A stretch of 21,834 nt of DNA, taken from the IMG/VR virus record IMGVR_UViG_3300020172_005612, positions 1 to 21,834 of that record. The stretch is one strand, 5' to 3'. Under the pieces are notes generated by a model. That model saw only the letters and a program-made list of their open reading frames with translations. It did not search any database and was not told the DNA's origin. The DNA comes from a virus. A program made the position numbers and the translations under genes. This document shows positions 5,795-14,237 of this stretch, piece by piece (positions within the stretch are counted from its first letter, which is position 1; each line of letters opens with the position of its first letter).

Positions 5795-8767
5795 ATGCCA
5801 TCGAACGACAAATTGTATGAAATATTTGAAAAATACAATTTAAATTCTCAAAGTGTAAAATCTGTTGAGACCAAAAAGCATGCAAATATAAACGAAGTAT
5901 ACCAAAATTATAAAATATCAAAGTACAACTTTATTCATAAAAATTCGTATAAAGCAAATATATCAGAAGTTGTATTTGGGAATGTTTTCAAAGGCACTGT
6001 ATATCTTAATCAAGATGATATTCTGTTTTTAAGACAATTTGATCCTTATTATTGGAAGCAAGCTCTTTTTATGAGATATGACAAATATCTTTTTGAATAT
6101 TTGAGAAGACTGCACAATTTAAGAAAAAATGAATATGATGAAGTTTACAAACATGCTTTAGAACATGAAAAATCAATCATTGATAGCGACCCGTTGTATA
6201 TTAGTGCTGGTAATTCAGCATCATCATTAGCAAAACTTCACGCAAAAGATATAGCAAAACAATTTGTTGATAGAAGATATAATTATACAACTGTTCCGCC
6301 AGAGATGGATAGTTCACTACAGCCTTTTGATCTAGTAACAAGAGGTTTCGATGGATTTAGATTTTTTGCAAAGCCCTACATAAAACCACTTGTAAAAAGA
6401 CTTGAAGGTACAGTAGGTGTACATGATGGTTTTGATCTTCATAATCCTAGAGAAGTGCAAATTAAAACATCTACAAAAGATGGCAGAGTAATTACAACAA
6501 CAAAGAAAGCGACTGATGGATTTGCTTTTCCATCAGAGGAGTCAATTAGAGACATGATCGAAGATTATCTTCGACTGCTCGGCAACCAAATAGTGAAGTA
6601 TGATGCCGAAGACTTAAAGCATAAACCAAATCATCCTGAAAAAGATTCAGCAGACATGCCAGAACAGGATGCAAAATATCACTCATATAATGGTGGTGGC
6701 GGAAGAAAATTAGTAGACTCAATGTATTATGAGCTTACTAAAGACTTTTTAATGAATAATGAATTACAAAAATTAATTGCAAGTTATAGGGCTTCTGGAG
6801 TTGAAATAAACACCTCAGAACTCAGAAAACAAGCAGACAAGAATGCCAAGGATATACTTGACAGATTGATAAGCGAAGGAAAATTCAAAACTGGGAAAAG
6901 AGAAATCCGTATTCCTGACCCCTCAAATCCAAGCTCTGAAATTGTTCTAAGGCCTGAAGATTTACCAACAGGAGATAGAGGTCTTATTACCAAAAGCAGG
7001 ACATCTGTCAAAGGTGGGAAAGATAAAGGGAAAGAAATCGATAAGATCGATCATCCCAGTCTATATCTTCTACATCATACCAACTTTGTGAAAAAAGCGC
7101 CAATCAAATTCAATAAAGATGGGGACGTTGTTTATGAAGGTCAGCCAGAAATTGTAGAAACAGAAATGCCAGTATTAAAAAGCGGGCATGCATACAAAAA
7201 ACTAACCAGAGCAGAACTCGATATACTAGACAAGCTTAAAGAAGTAGGAAATGATCCTAATCGCTTAGATCCTTTTGAAAGAGATATTTACAATAGAGTC
7301 TTTGCTGGCGCTCCTAGCAGAGTATTGCGTGGCGAGCATATGGATGTAGAAAACGCAGACCATCCAGATGAATCAAAAAAGTTCAGATCCCTTTATGTAC
7401 ATAGTGAGCATTTGCCCGGAGCCAACAAGCAAGGTAGCGAGCATAGCCGTGCTGGAGGCCTATTCCCTAATGCTGAAACTCCTGAGAGGCAATATCTAAG
7501 AAAATATGATATTAAAATTTCAGAAGATGCTATTGAAAAATTCCACAATCCAAAATATGCAAAGAAAATCGAACGCATGTTTAGTGCCGATGGCCTCGGC
7601 CATAGTCTACGAAGCATAATAAAAGATTATATAGAAAACAGACTCAATTCAAGTGAATTACAAGAAACATTTAATTTAAGAGTAGAAAGATCAGTTCTAT
7701 TAATGTTTTTACCACAATTAGTAGAAATAGGCTTGCAAAAAGTATTTGAAAACTTAGATCGTGATAACATTGAAACAGATGTAACTGTTATCAAGGATCT
7801 GGTATCAAAAATGTTAACCAGCATGGAACAACAAGACTTCGGGCGTGGTTCCAGAAGAAGAAGACAAAACGCAGTTGCAGCATCTCCACAAGAAGCTGCT
7901 GATCTGTTCTCATTCACAAAATCAATAAGTTGTGGACCAGGCATCAGAAGAATGGAAACTGGAACATGCCGTTTCGTATACAGACTTGAAAACTTGGAAG
8001 AGCTTGCTTCAAACTTAAGCGATGATATTAGAGATTTGCAAAAAACAGTAGCAGACGACGGTGCAAGTGTGTCTGAAAAAGAAACAAGTATTGGAGAAAT
8101 TATATCTAGCTTCCAATTTGCTATGCATGATTTAGGACTCGCCTATTTAGCAAAAGCATTCTACGATAATCCCGATGAAAATTGGGCAAGCGTATCTGTA
8201 AAAAACAGTTATGCTAAGAAAGCACAAGAAAAAGCTGATAAATTTGTAGAAGAAGTATTAGAATCTTTCAGTTCTAATCAAACAGAAGATGGATCTGCTA
8301 TTAAAGCTGGAATGGCAATCGAAAGAATTAAAGCTGAAATTGAGGAAACATTCAAAGGCACTCCCATGCCTGCGGATGTAAATCCCCTTGTAATTCAGGC
8401 AGATAGAGAGCTAAATACAAATCCTATAGATCATGTTGCTATAGTAGAAAAGTATAAGGCTAAACAAGTGCCTGTTATTATTCTAGATTACATAGTATCA
8501 CATGCTAGACAAATTAGCGGTACTATAGCTAAAGCAGAAAATATTTTAGAAAAAATTATTAATGGCACCATGATTCCAACATTAATATTCACTCTAAACA
8601 CAAAATATATTACAAAACCAAAAATAGATGATTTAGTAAAATATTTACAAACAAACCTAAACAATAATACCAATTTTGCAAATAACTATAGAGATAAAAT
8701 TCTAGGTTACATAACAAGATCCAAGGCAGAATTAAATGCTAGATCTGCAAAAGGTATAAAAGCATAA
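5795..8767 (+). CDS. Large protein of unknown function (990 residues), probable virion protein
   Basis: I do not recognise a known domain. The protein is hydrophilic and mostly helical with many Lys, Asp and Glu. Residues about 55-115 include an aromatic-rich patch (FDPYYWKQALFMRYDKY). Residues about 620-700 form a helical stretch with leucines, ending in a basic cluster GRGSRRRR. The last 150 residues are again helical. There is no signal peptide and no clear membrane segment. The N-terminus MPSNDKLYEIFEKYN contains IFE at 10-12, a weak match to the [L/I]-x-E end of the capsid-targeting-like N-termini found on four genes downstream. The start is supported by GGTGA upstream. Its place between neck and tail genes and its size suggest an internal head or ejected protein, which is inference only. 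Confidence 0.8.
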   Translation: MPSNDKLYEIFEKYNLNSQSVKSVETKKHANINEVYQNYKISKYNFIHKNSYKANISEVVFGNVFKGTVYLNQDDILFLRQFDPYYWKQALFMRYDKYLFEYLRRLHNLRKNEYDEVYKHALEHEKSIIDSDPLYISAGNSASSLAKLHAKDIAKQFVDRRYNYTTVPPEMDSSLQPFDLVTRGFDGFRFFAKPYIKPLVKRLEGTVGVHDGFDLHNPREVQIKTSTKDGRVITTTKKATDGFAFPSEESIRDMIEDYLRLLGNQIVKYDAEDLKHKPNHPEKDSADMPEQDAKYHSYNGGGGRKLVDSMYYELTKDFLMNNELQKLIASYRASGVEINTSELRKQADKNAKDILDRLISEGKFKTGKREIRIPDPSNPSSEIVLRPEDLPTGDRGLITKSRTSVKGGKDKGKEIDKIDHPSLYLLHHTNFVKKAPIKFNKDGDVVYEGQPEIVETEMPVLKSGHAYKKLTRAELDILDKLKEVGNDPNRLDPFERDIYNRVFAGAPSRVLRGEHMDVENADHPDESKKFRSLYVHSEHLPGANKQGSEHSRAGGLFPNAETPERQYLRKYDIKISEDAIEKFHNPKYAKKIERMFSADGLGHSLRSIIKDYIENRLNSSELQETFNLRVERSVLLMFLPQLVEIGLQKVFENLDRDNIETDVTVIKDLVSKMLTSMEQQDFGRGSRRRRQNAVAASPQEAADLFSFTKSISCGPGIRRMETGTCRFVYRLENLEELASNLSDDIRDLQKTVADDGASVSEKETSIGEIISSFQFAMHDLGLAYLAKAFYDNPDENWASVSVKNSYAKKAQEKADKFVEEVLESFSSNQTEDGSAIKAGMAIERIKAEIEETFKGTPMPADVNPLVIQADRELNTNPIDHVAIVEKYKAKQVPVIILDYIVSHARQISGTIAKAENILEKIINGTMIPTLIFTLNTKYITKPKIDDLVKYLQTNLNNNTNFANNYRDKILGYITRSKAELNARSAKGIKA

Positions 8768-8768
8768 C

Positions 8769-8786
8769 TCCTTTTATACTAAAGGA
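8769..8786 (+). promoter_or_regulatory. Small hairpin overlapping a ribosome binding site
   Basis: TCCTTT (8769-8774) and AAAGGA (8781-8786) can pair over a TATACT loop. AAAGGA is also the ribosome site of the ORF starting at 8793, so the stem would hide it. With a 6-base AU-rich stem, the effect may be weak. Confidence 0.3.
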
Positions 8787-8792
8787 AACAAT

Positions 8793-9044
8793 ATGCAACA
8801 TAACTACGAACAATTTGTAAATACACAAAATTTTGTTGAGTTCTTGAAAAAATTAATGGATACAGATGTATCACCATATTTCCCTGTAATTTATAAAATG
8901 ATGATCAACATGGGAGATACAAACGATTATACAACTATGCTAAATATGTTAAAAAATATCTATGAAACTGGTTTTAATCGCTCGATTAAAGCTCATCAAA
9001 AAACCTTAGAACAAATGGGTTTGAAAAGCAATCCTAAAAATTAG
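8793..9044 (+). CDS. Small helical protein of unknown function (83 residues)
   Basis: The protein is predicted all-helical, with amphipathic patterns in VEFLKKLMDT and YTTMLNMLKNIYETGF, and it has no recognised domain. It has a strong ribosome site (AAAGGAA) 7 bases before the ATG and follows the 990-residue gene after 25 bases, so the two probably form an operon. Its last 11 bases overlap the 3' end of the convergent gene at 9034-9651. The helical fold and co-transcription with the large gene suggest a partner or assembly chaperone, but nothing in the sequence proves this. Confidence 0.7.
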   Translation: MQHNYEQFVNTQNFVEFLKKLMDTDVSPYFPVIYKMMINMGDTNDYTTMLNMLKNIYETGFNRSIKAHQKTLEQMGLKSNPKN

Positions 9045-9047
9045 GAT
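9031..9047. terminator. Symmetric hairpin over two convergent stop codons
   Basis: ATCCTAA (9031-9037) and TTAGGAT (9041-9047) form a perfect 7-base inverted repeat with an AAA spacer. Each arm holds the TAG stop of one of the two converging genes: plus 9042-9044 and minus 9036-9034. On the minus strand it is followed shortly by TTGCTTTTC. It may act as a weak bidirectional terminator. Confidence 0.4.
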
Positions 9048-9651
9048 GAGAATAACTCGGAAAACATTTTATAAAGTTTCCTTCAGGAGCTTTTTTTGTA
9101 GACTCTACTTGCCACCATCTTTTTTCTTTGTTTTTTGGATATAAAATTGTGAATTTATTTATTTTATCAAGATGTGTCCAAAATACTAAATTTATATCAC
9201 TTTCATCTAGTATAACTGCCTCAAAGGTAAATTTAGCTCCATAAGTAACTTTAACGCTCTTATCTCCATAAAGATCATCTAACTTTTCAGATACAGTAGC
9301 GGGTAAACAATTTAATATAGTTTTTGGCAATCCATCTAATTTATTACTTATTGATACTGGCCTCTCAACCTCGTGATCTTGGCTATTATTTGTATCTTCA
9401 TCTATTTTAGGCTTAGGCAAAGGTGGGGGCGCTTTTATTACTTCTTTTTCTTGTATTTTCTTTTCTTCTACAACAACCGTAGTTCCCATACTTATTTTTG
9501 GATTCTTTTTGAGTTTAACTTTATCCTCTTCTGTAGTTTGCTCAAAAATCATATTGTGCAAAGTAAAATTATTCCAAACATCCTGTGATTTCATGATTGG
9601 ATTAGGACTTTTTAGTTTATAAACCGATCCGTCTTTATTTTTTATTGCCAT
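9034..9651 (-). CDS. Protein of unknown function with Pro-rich linker (205 residues)
   Basis: This is the only leftward gene in the right-hand block. Residues 1-40 (MAIKNKDGSVYKLKSPNPIM, then a helical segment) form a small N-terminal part. Residues about 60-105 are a charged and Pro-rich linker that includes APPPLPKPK. Residues about 120-205 are a predicted beta-rich C-terminal domain with aromatic residues (KRWWQVES). I do not recognise the family. Such two-part small proteins are common among structural accessory proteins of large phages. It overlaps the preceding gene tail to tail by 11 bases, and its start is 41 bases from the divergent gene at 9693. No clear ribosome site precedes the ATG. 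Confidence 0.7.
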   Translation of the reverse strand: MAIKNKDGSVYKLKSPNPIMKSQDVWNNFTLHNMIFEQTTEEDKVKLKKNPKISMGTTVVVEEKKIQEKEVIKAPPPLPKPKIDEDTNNSQDHEVERPVSISNKLDGLPKTILNCLPATVSEKLDDLYGDKSVKVTYGAKFTFEAVILDESDINLVFWTHLDKINKFTILYPKNKEKRWWQVESTKKAPEGNFIKCFPSYSHPNF

Positions 9652-9692
9652 AACGATTATATATTAGTAAATACAATACATTTGGAGGCCTT

Positions 9693-10091
9693 ATGGCTTT
9701 TGTTGTGCCGACAGTAAGTGAATCAGTAATTCTCAGAAGGATACTAGGTCTTAACACAAATGGCAACTTATCCTTGCGTTTGTTCACAAACGAAGGATAT
9801 GAACCAGATGAAGACACTGTTTTAGCTGATTTGACAGAATGTTCAACTGCAGGATATGCAGCAATAACATTATCAAGTGGATCATGGACTATTACCACTG
9901 TTAGCGGCCAAACTACTGCTCAGTATCCTGAGCAAGTTTTTACTATGACAGCCGCAGCTACAATCCAAGGATATTTTATTCTTGATGCTTCGAGCAATCT
10001 TATTTTGGTGGAAGCCTTCACATCTGCTCCATTCGTTTTGCCTGGAGCTGGTGGGCAAATTGCAATTACTCCTACAATAAGTCTAGAATAA
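9693..10091 (+). CDS. Beta-rich phage virion protein (132 residues)
   Basis: The sequence starts MAFVVPTVSESVILRRILGL and continues with LRLFTNEGYEPDEDTVLADL, a segment seen in small structural proteins of many large phages. It goes on with GYAAITLSSGSWTITT and ends in strand-rich Gly/Ser/Thr sequence (GGQIAITPTISLE). No catalytic motif is visible. The fold looks like a compact beta-sandwich, as in decoration or tail-associated proteins; the exact virion location is unknown. The start is fixed by a strong GGAGG 7 bases upstream. The next gene begins 10 bases after its stop, so they share a transcript. Confidence 0.65.
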   Translation: MAFVVPTVSESVILRRILGLNTNGNLSLRLFTNEGYEPDEDTVLADLTECSTAGYAAITLSSGSWTITTVSGQTTAQYPEQVFTMTAAATIQGYFILDASSNLILVEAFTSAPFVLPGAGGQIAITPTISLE

Positions 10092-10101
10092 AAGGTTCAA
10101 G

Positions 10102-10395
10102 ATGTTAGATAATGGTTTTTATGGCTGGTTAAATCTTTTTGAAGCAAAAGAAAAGTCAAAAGAAGCACTAACACTTCTCCAAACTTTTGAAAGCAGATCA
10201 GAAGAAATTAGCAAAAACATTAAAGACTTTGCAAAATCCTTGATCGAAAAGAACAAGGAATTAGGGGGTCATTTTCTAAGTCCAAATCAATTGCAGGCTT
10301 GTGATGAAATAGTTTCTCAAGGAATAAATCATCCAGAAATCATAAAGCCAGTACTTTATGAAAAGTTTAGACCAGATTCTTTAATGGTAGACTAA
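10102..10395 (+). CDS. 97-residue ORF with capsid-targeting-like N-terminus; may be the 5' part of a broken longer gene
   Basis: The N-terminus MLDNGFYGWLNLFE-AKEKS carries an aromatic helix ending in LFE (12-14), similar to T4 capsid-targeting sequences that end in an [L/I]-x-E cleavage site. The rest is a helical, charged protein (residues about 20-70), then HFLSPNQLQACDEIVSQGIN. No domain is recognised. A ribosome site (AAGG) precedes the ATG. The frame ends at TAA (10393-10395), and the same frame then stays open to 13059. So this ORF may be either a complete small protein or the amino-terminal part of a gene of about 985 codons that was split by a nonsense change. Confidence 0.7.
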   Translation: MLDNGFYGWLNLFEAKEKSKEALTLLQTFESRSEEISKNIKDFAKSLIEKNKELGGHFLSPNQLQACDEIVSQGINHPEIIKPVLYEKFRPDSLMVD

Positions 10396-10758
10396 GCATA
10401 CCAAACTTGTTGGGGAGGAACTGGCGGCGATGAAAACGTTGGATTAAGGCCAAGAAAAGATATTAGTAATTCACCACAAATAAGAGGCAAAAGAAGCGAA
10501 CTAGGGACACATACAGGAATAATAAAAGCAGAAAATGGCCGTTTAGAATTTAACTATGAAAAAGACCGAGCTTTTGCTGTATCCACAGAAGTCACTAATT
10601 ATGGCCCAGGCAATATATTTGTAATTATCAATCGCAAATTTGAAGGACAAATAGAAGTATTTCCAAATACAACCCAGCAAATTCAAGATGGTTCAGACGA
10701 TATAAAAATTATAACAATAAATACTGATACAGTAGCCAAATATCGTGTTGTATCCAAC
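10396..10758 (+). other. In-frame open extension upstream of the 10759 ATG, no standard start codon
   Basis: These 121 codons are open, in the frame of both the 97-residue ORF and the 766-residue ORF. They contain no ATG, GTG or TTG in that frame. They look coding: residues encoded at about 10570-10755 read as a beta-rich domain (EVTNYGPGNIFVIINRKF, then VAKYRVVSN). A very good ribosome site GGGGAGGA (10412-10419) precedes an ATG at 10430, but that ATG is in another frame and stops after five codons. The stretch is therefore the missing start region of the downstream gene, reached by readthrough of the TAA, by a frameshift after 10430, or lost through mutation. Confidence 0.6.
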
Positions 10759-13059
10759 ATGGTATCACAAAGCAGATACAAAATAATAAAGCCCTTTCCT
10801 AGTTTTGCAACAAAATTTATTTTTAGACTTTTGGTTGAACTTCTTGCATGGGTATCAAAACAAAATATTGAGAATGTTGAAAATTTCAGATTTGAAGATT
10901 TCTATGAGTTAGTTATACGTCTTGGTGGCAAAGGTCTCCGTAAAAATTCTAGCAAAGGCGATTTCCACGATCTCCTATCAAACAAAAAATCTCGCTCTGA
11001 GGAGATTAAAGCTTCTTTAGAAGATAAAGATGAACTATTTGGCGATGTAGATAATGATTTTGAACCAGATGAAGAACTTGGGGACGAAGTTAAACTTGAA
11101 AACACTTATATAAATCAAAAACTAATTTATGTATTTGAAAATGCTCTAATCAAAGCCATTTACGAAAATCAAGAAAGTGATCCAGTTGATGACGATCATT
11201 TGAAGAAACAGCTATTAGATCTTGCATCAACCAACAAGCGAGTACCTGAGTTGAGTTCACCATTAGGAAAAGCACTTATTAGATTTACAAATCCATATTA
11301 CAAAAGATATGATAGAGAATTTGCAAAAAATATTGAAAGTATAAATCCAGATTTTATAGTAGTAGCAAACAAAAAAGGACAAGTACAAAGATTAAATGCC
11401 GCATTAGGCAACCTAAATACTTATTCGGGAAAATCCAATCTTATATTTTCACTGCTTAATTTCTTCACAGGTTGTTTTACATCCACACTTATTAATATAT
11501 CTAAATCCGCCATGCTAGCTGCTGCTAGTAGAGGCAAAGAAGACAAAGGCGAAGGTGGATTAAAAGGTGGAAAAGGTGCATTAAAAGCTGGTAGATTTGC
11601 AGTTTCAGCTAAACAAAGAAGCGCAGATCCTAGAATTGCACAAAGACAAGAACAAGAAAAAGAAGAGTTAGATAGATTGAAGGCTGCAGATGAGGCACAA
11701 AAACAAGCTAGAGAAACTGGAATAGCAGCAACATTGATGGGTGCAGAAGATACCGACGATAAAGATTATTCAGCAGATGTCAAAAAAGAAATATCAGAAG
11801 TAGCCGAGGATCACTTTGTACCAGAACTATACAGGTGCTTAAAACAAACACAAGAACAAGCAAGAAGCCTGCTAACTACGACAGGAATAACAGAACACGC
11901 AAAACGGCTAACACTAAAACTTATTGATGTTTTGGCAACAGAAATTATAGAAGAAATTGATAATGACTTGAAAGCCTTTGTTGATAAAGCAAGCTACGCC
12001 ATAACATCTGGATGGTTTGTTGCAAAAAGAAGACAATGGCCATATTGGCTTACTGCAGAACTTTATGCTAACAAACTTACTGAAGAAAAGTATCCAGAAC
12101 TTATAAAAATATTCCAAGACTATTGTGGCAAAGAAGCTTGCAAAATGGGTGTAAACTACGGACTTGCAATTAGAGACACTTTAAACACTAATGCAACATT
12201 AAAAGAAAATATTTATTACAACTTGGCCGTACCTTTTGTTAAAGCTTTTGAAATATATGAAATTGCTTCAAGCGGCAAAGAAGTCGAAAAATATAAACTG
12301 ACTCACAAATCTGACTGTGGGCAAATTTATACCAAAACTGCTTTCGCAGGTGATAAAAAATGGAAAAAATTAAGTCCTGATGAATTCCCTTACAGCAAGG
12401 ATATTCATCACGCCTCAAAACTAAAAGATATGCCAGTCACAGCACCAAAAAAACCTGAAAAACAAGAGTTGTATTCGGCAGAAGATAAAGCAGATCTAGA
12501 AAAATTTGCACAAGATAAATTTAGCAAAGGTCTCTCTGCTGCCCTTGCTTCTGGCAAAATAAATAAAGATTGGCTAGAGTCCAAAAAACAAGAAATTATT
12601 TCCCGTATTCGTAAATTTATTCTTGAAGACGATGATTTAGCAAGCAGATTCCAATACGATGAAAAAATTCCATCTTATGTTTATGAAATTATATTAAATC
12701 AACTAGGAATAGAAGCAAAACCCGAACTTGATGTCTCTAAACCGATAGAGCAAGAAAAACCAAAACCTACTATTGCTCCTATTATAAAACCAATAATATC
12801 ACCGTTGCCCATACAAAAACCTGAAGAGCCAAAAGTAGCTGCAAAACCTTTTGTAGAACCATCAGTAGATGTTCCCCCAGTTTCATTGCCAAAGATTCCT
12901 TTGCCAAAGATTATTTCTGCTCCAGCCGTAACGCCAGAACCAGAAAAAGTAGAGAAAGCCCCAGAACCAGTTGTTCAAGAACCGAAAGCACAGCAACCTT
13001 CGAATTTACAAAAGTTTTTAGACATACTAAATAAAGCTAAACAGGGCAAAACTACATGA
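10759..13059 (+). CDS. Large unknown protein, probable virion component (at least 766 residues; true start uncertain)
   Basis: I recognise no domain. From the ATG at 10759, residues about 60-115 are acidic. Residues 226-255 are a hydrophobic segment (NLIFSLLNFFTGCFTSTLIN), followed by a Gly/Lys-rich stretch (GGLKGGKGALKAGRF). Residues about 300-330 form a charged helix, and residues about 345-560 are mostly helical. Residues about 654-747 are a Pro/Lys/Glu-rich linker with PxP repeats, and the last 19 residues form a short helix. The ATG has no ribosome site, and the frame is open 363 bases upstream, so this is probably not the real start. The TGA stop overlaps the next ATG (ATGA), so the two are coupled. 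A membrane-like segment in an otherwise soluble protein would suit an ejected internal protein, but this is speculation. Confidence 0.75.
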   Translation: MVSQSRYKIIKPFPSFATKFIFRLLVELLAWVSKQNIENVENFRFEDFYELVIRLGGKGLRKNSSKGDFHDLLSNKKSRSEEIKASLEDKDELFGDVDNDFEPDEELGDEVKLENTYINQKLIYVFENALIKAIYENQESDPVDDDHLKKQLLDLASTNKRVPELSSPLGKALIRFTNPYYKRYDREFAKNIESINPDFIVVANKKGQVQRLNAALGNLNTYSGKSNLIFSLLNFFTGCFTSTLINISKSAMLAAASRGKEDKGEGGLKGGKGALKAGRFAVSAKQRSADPRIAQRQEQEKEELDRLKAADEAQKQARETGIAATLMGAEDTDDKDYSADVKKEISEVAEDHFVPELYRCLKQTQEQARSLLTTTGITEHAKRLTLKLIDVLATEIIEEIDNDLKAFVDKASYAITSGWFVAKRRQWPYWLTAELYANKLTEEKYPELIKIFQDYCGKEACKMGVNYGLAIRDTLNTNATLKENIYYNLAVPFVKAFEIYEIASSGKEVEKYKLTHKSDCGQIYTKTAFAGDKKWKKLSPDEFPYSKDIHHASKLKDMPVTAPKKPEKQELYSAEDKADLEKFAQDKFSKGLSAALASGKINKDWLESKKQEIISRIRKFILEDDDLASRFQYDEKIPSYVYEIILNQLGIEAKPELDVSKPIEQEKPKPTIAPIIKPIISPLPIQKPEEPKVAAKPFVEPSVDVPPVSLPKIPLPKIISAPAVTPEPEKVEKAPEPVVQEPKAQQPSNLQKFLDILNKAKQGKTT

Positions 13060-13589
13060 TATACAGAAATGATGGTAGACCATATTGTGTTACTGGATCC
13101 CAACAACAGTTCGATGATGGGCTGCCAGAACACAACTTGTTTAATGCTTGGGATGAAGAATCAATAAAAATTGGTGGCTCCCCCATATTTTATTATGAGC
13201 TATTTGTTGATATAAATAATATAGATCCAATATATCTTGAAACCCGTACAAAGATGTTCAGTCCAAATCCTGTACAACTATATGGGTTTTATGAGCCTGT
13301 GCCTAGTCAGAACTTACAAACTGCTTTTGGCATAGATTCGCCTGACGAAATGATATTTGAATTTAACTATAGATCAGTTTTGAGAACACTTGGCCATGCT
13401 CCAAAAATAGGATCAAGACTGTTCACGCCTTTTTTGAAAGAGAACTGGACAATAATTGAAAGAAAGACTGGGGAATTCAAAATGTATGGAGTTGTTAGAC
13501 TTCAATGTATATGCCAACGCTTCCAAGAGGACGACGTAAGCGGCACCTCTGTAAATAAAGCCCCAGATGTAGATTACAAAATTGTATAA
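13056..13589 (+). CDS. Probable T4 gp14-like neck protein
   Basis: 177 residues. The start overlaps the previous stop in ATGA. The middle resembles T4 gp14 in the order of features. GSPIFYYELFVD is followed by PNPVQLYGFYEPVPSQ. A FGI-x-SPDEMIFEFN strand comes next, then PKIGSRLFTP-F and WTIIERK, comparable to the gp14 order of FGM-x-x-x-DEVTLSI, PKEGDLIYFP and LFEI. The similarity is remote and I judged it by eye. gp14 joins gp13 and the tail terminator (gp15) at the head-tail junction; the presence of gp13-like and gp15-like genes nearby supports this. It could also be another neck or tail-tube-terminal protein. No RNA or membrane signals are seen. Confidence 0.5.
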   Translation: MIYRNDGRPYCVTGSQQQFDDGLPEHNLFNAWDEESIKIGGSPIFYYELFVDINNIDPIYLETRTKMFSPNPVQLYGFYEPVPSQNLQTAFGIDSPDEMIFEFNYRSVLRTLGHAPKIGSRLFTPFLKENWTIIERKTGEFKMYGVVRLQCICQRFQEDDVSGTSVNKAPDVDYKIV

Positions 13590-13602
13590 ATGAGGATTTA
13601 TT

Positions 13603-14184
13603 ATGAAAAGTTTTTTTTCCTTTTATGACAAACTTAAGAATATTAATGAGCAAGACATGGGAATGCCACCATTAGGCGTTCAACAACAAGGCATGCAGCC
13701 TCAAGGCCCAGCACCTACTTTGCCTATGGGAATGCCTCCGGTAATAGCTCCCGGAAATCAAGCAAATCAATTGGGTATGCAGCAAACTGAATTGCCAGCA
13801 CAAGATGCTCCTGCTGATAATCTTAGTCAGCCAGAAGGCAAAGATGCACAAGACCCACAAAGCATGATGATAAAAGCTTTACAAGATATTCTCGCTGCAT
13901 TAGAGCCTTCAGAAGAAGGAGATGAATCCAAAAAAGGAATGGATTTAGACGAAGATAGAAAAGCCACTATTTCTCAATTAGCAAAAATGGGACTTCGCAT
14001 ACTAGGTGTAAGTGATGACGAAGATGAAGAGGAAGAAGAATCTGAGTCTCCAGCAGATATGCCTGTAGGAACAACCGCTCCAGAAAAACCGATTGGGGAA
14101 CTTGGAGACATGGCAGGAATGTCAAATGCTGGCACATCCGATATGCCAAATCAAGCTGGAGTATTACAACCACAAGCAGAATGA
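13603..14184 (+). CDS. Pro/Met/Gln-rich protein with capsid-targeting-like N-terminus (193 residues)
   Basis: No known domain. The N-terminus MKSFFSFYDKLKNINE-Q is nearly the same as that of the next gene (MKSFYEFYRKL) and ends in INE (14-16). Residues about 18-80 are Pro/Met/Gln/Gly-rich and probably disordered. Residues about 86-136 contain two helices (MMIKALQDILAALE and KATISQLAKMGLRILG). Residues 137-150 are very acidic (DDEDEEEEESESP), and the tail is again Pro/Gly/Met-rich. The layout equals the first 190 residues of the neighbour, so the two probably arose by duplication. Ribosome site GAGG lies 8 bases before the ATG. The T4 prohead-core and internal proteins have similar short N-terminal signals; role as an internal head protein is an inference. 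Confidence 0.7.
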   Translation: MKSFFSFYDKLKNINEQDMGMPPLGVQQQGMQPQGPAPTLPMGMPPVIAPGNQANQLGMQQTELPAQDAPADNLSQPEGKDAQDPQSMMIKALQDILAALEPSEEGDESKKGMDLDEDRKATISQLAKMGLRILGVSDDEDEEEEESESPADMPVGTTAPEKPIGELGDMAGMSNAGTSDMPNQAGVLQPQAE

Positions 14185-14237
14185 TATTATTATAATAAAG
14201 TAAATATATAATTTAGGAATCATATTCAAGGTGAAAC

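Noticed and set aside
6784-7944. Three minus-strand open frames of 74-105 codons
   Set aside because: They are antisense to the well-supported 990-residue gene and lack ribosome sites or family-like sequence.
10430-10447. ATG with a strong Shine-Dalgarno as the start of a new gene
   Set aside because: The frame stops after five codons (TAA at 10445-10447). It is kept only as a possible frameshift start in the discussion of the broken gene.
13211-13218. Exact TATAAATA on the plus strand
   Set aside because: It lies inside the gp14-like coding sequence with no gene start close downstream; several matches are expected by chance in this AT-rich sequence.
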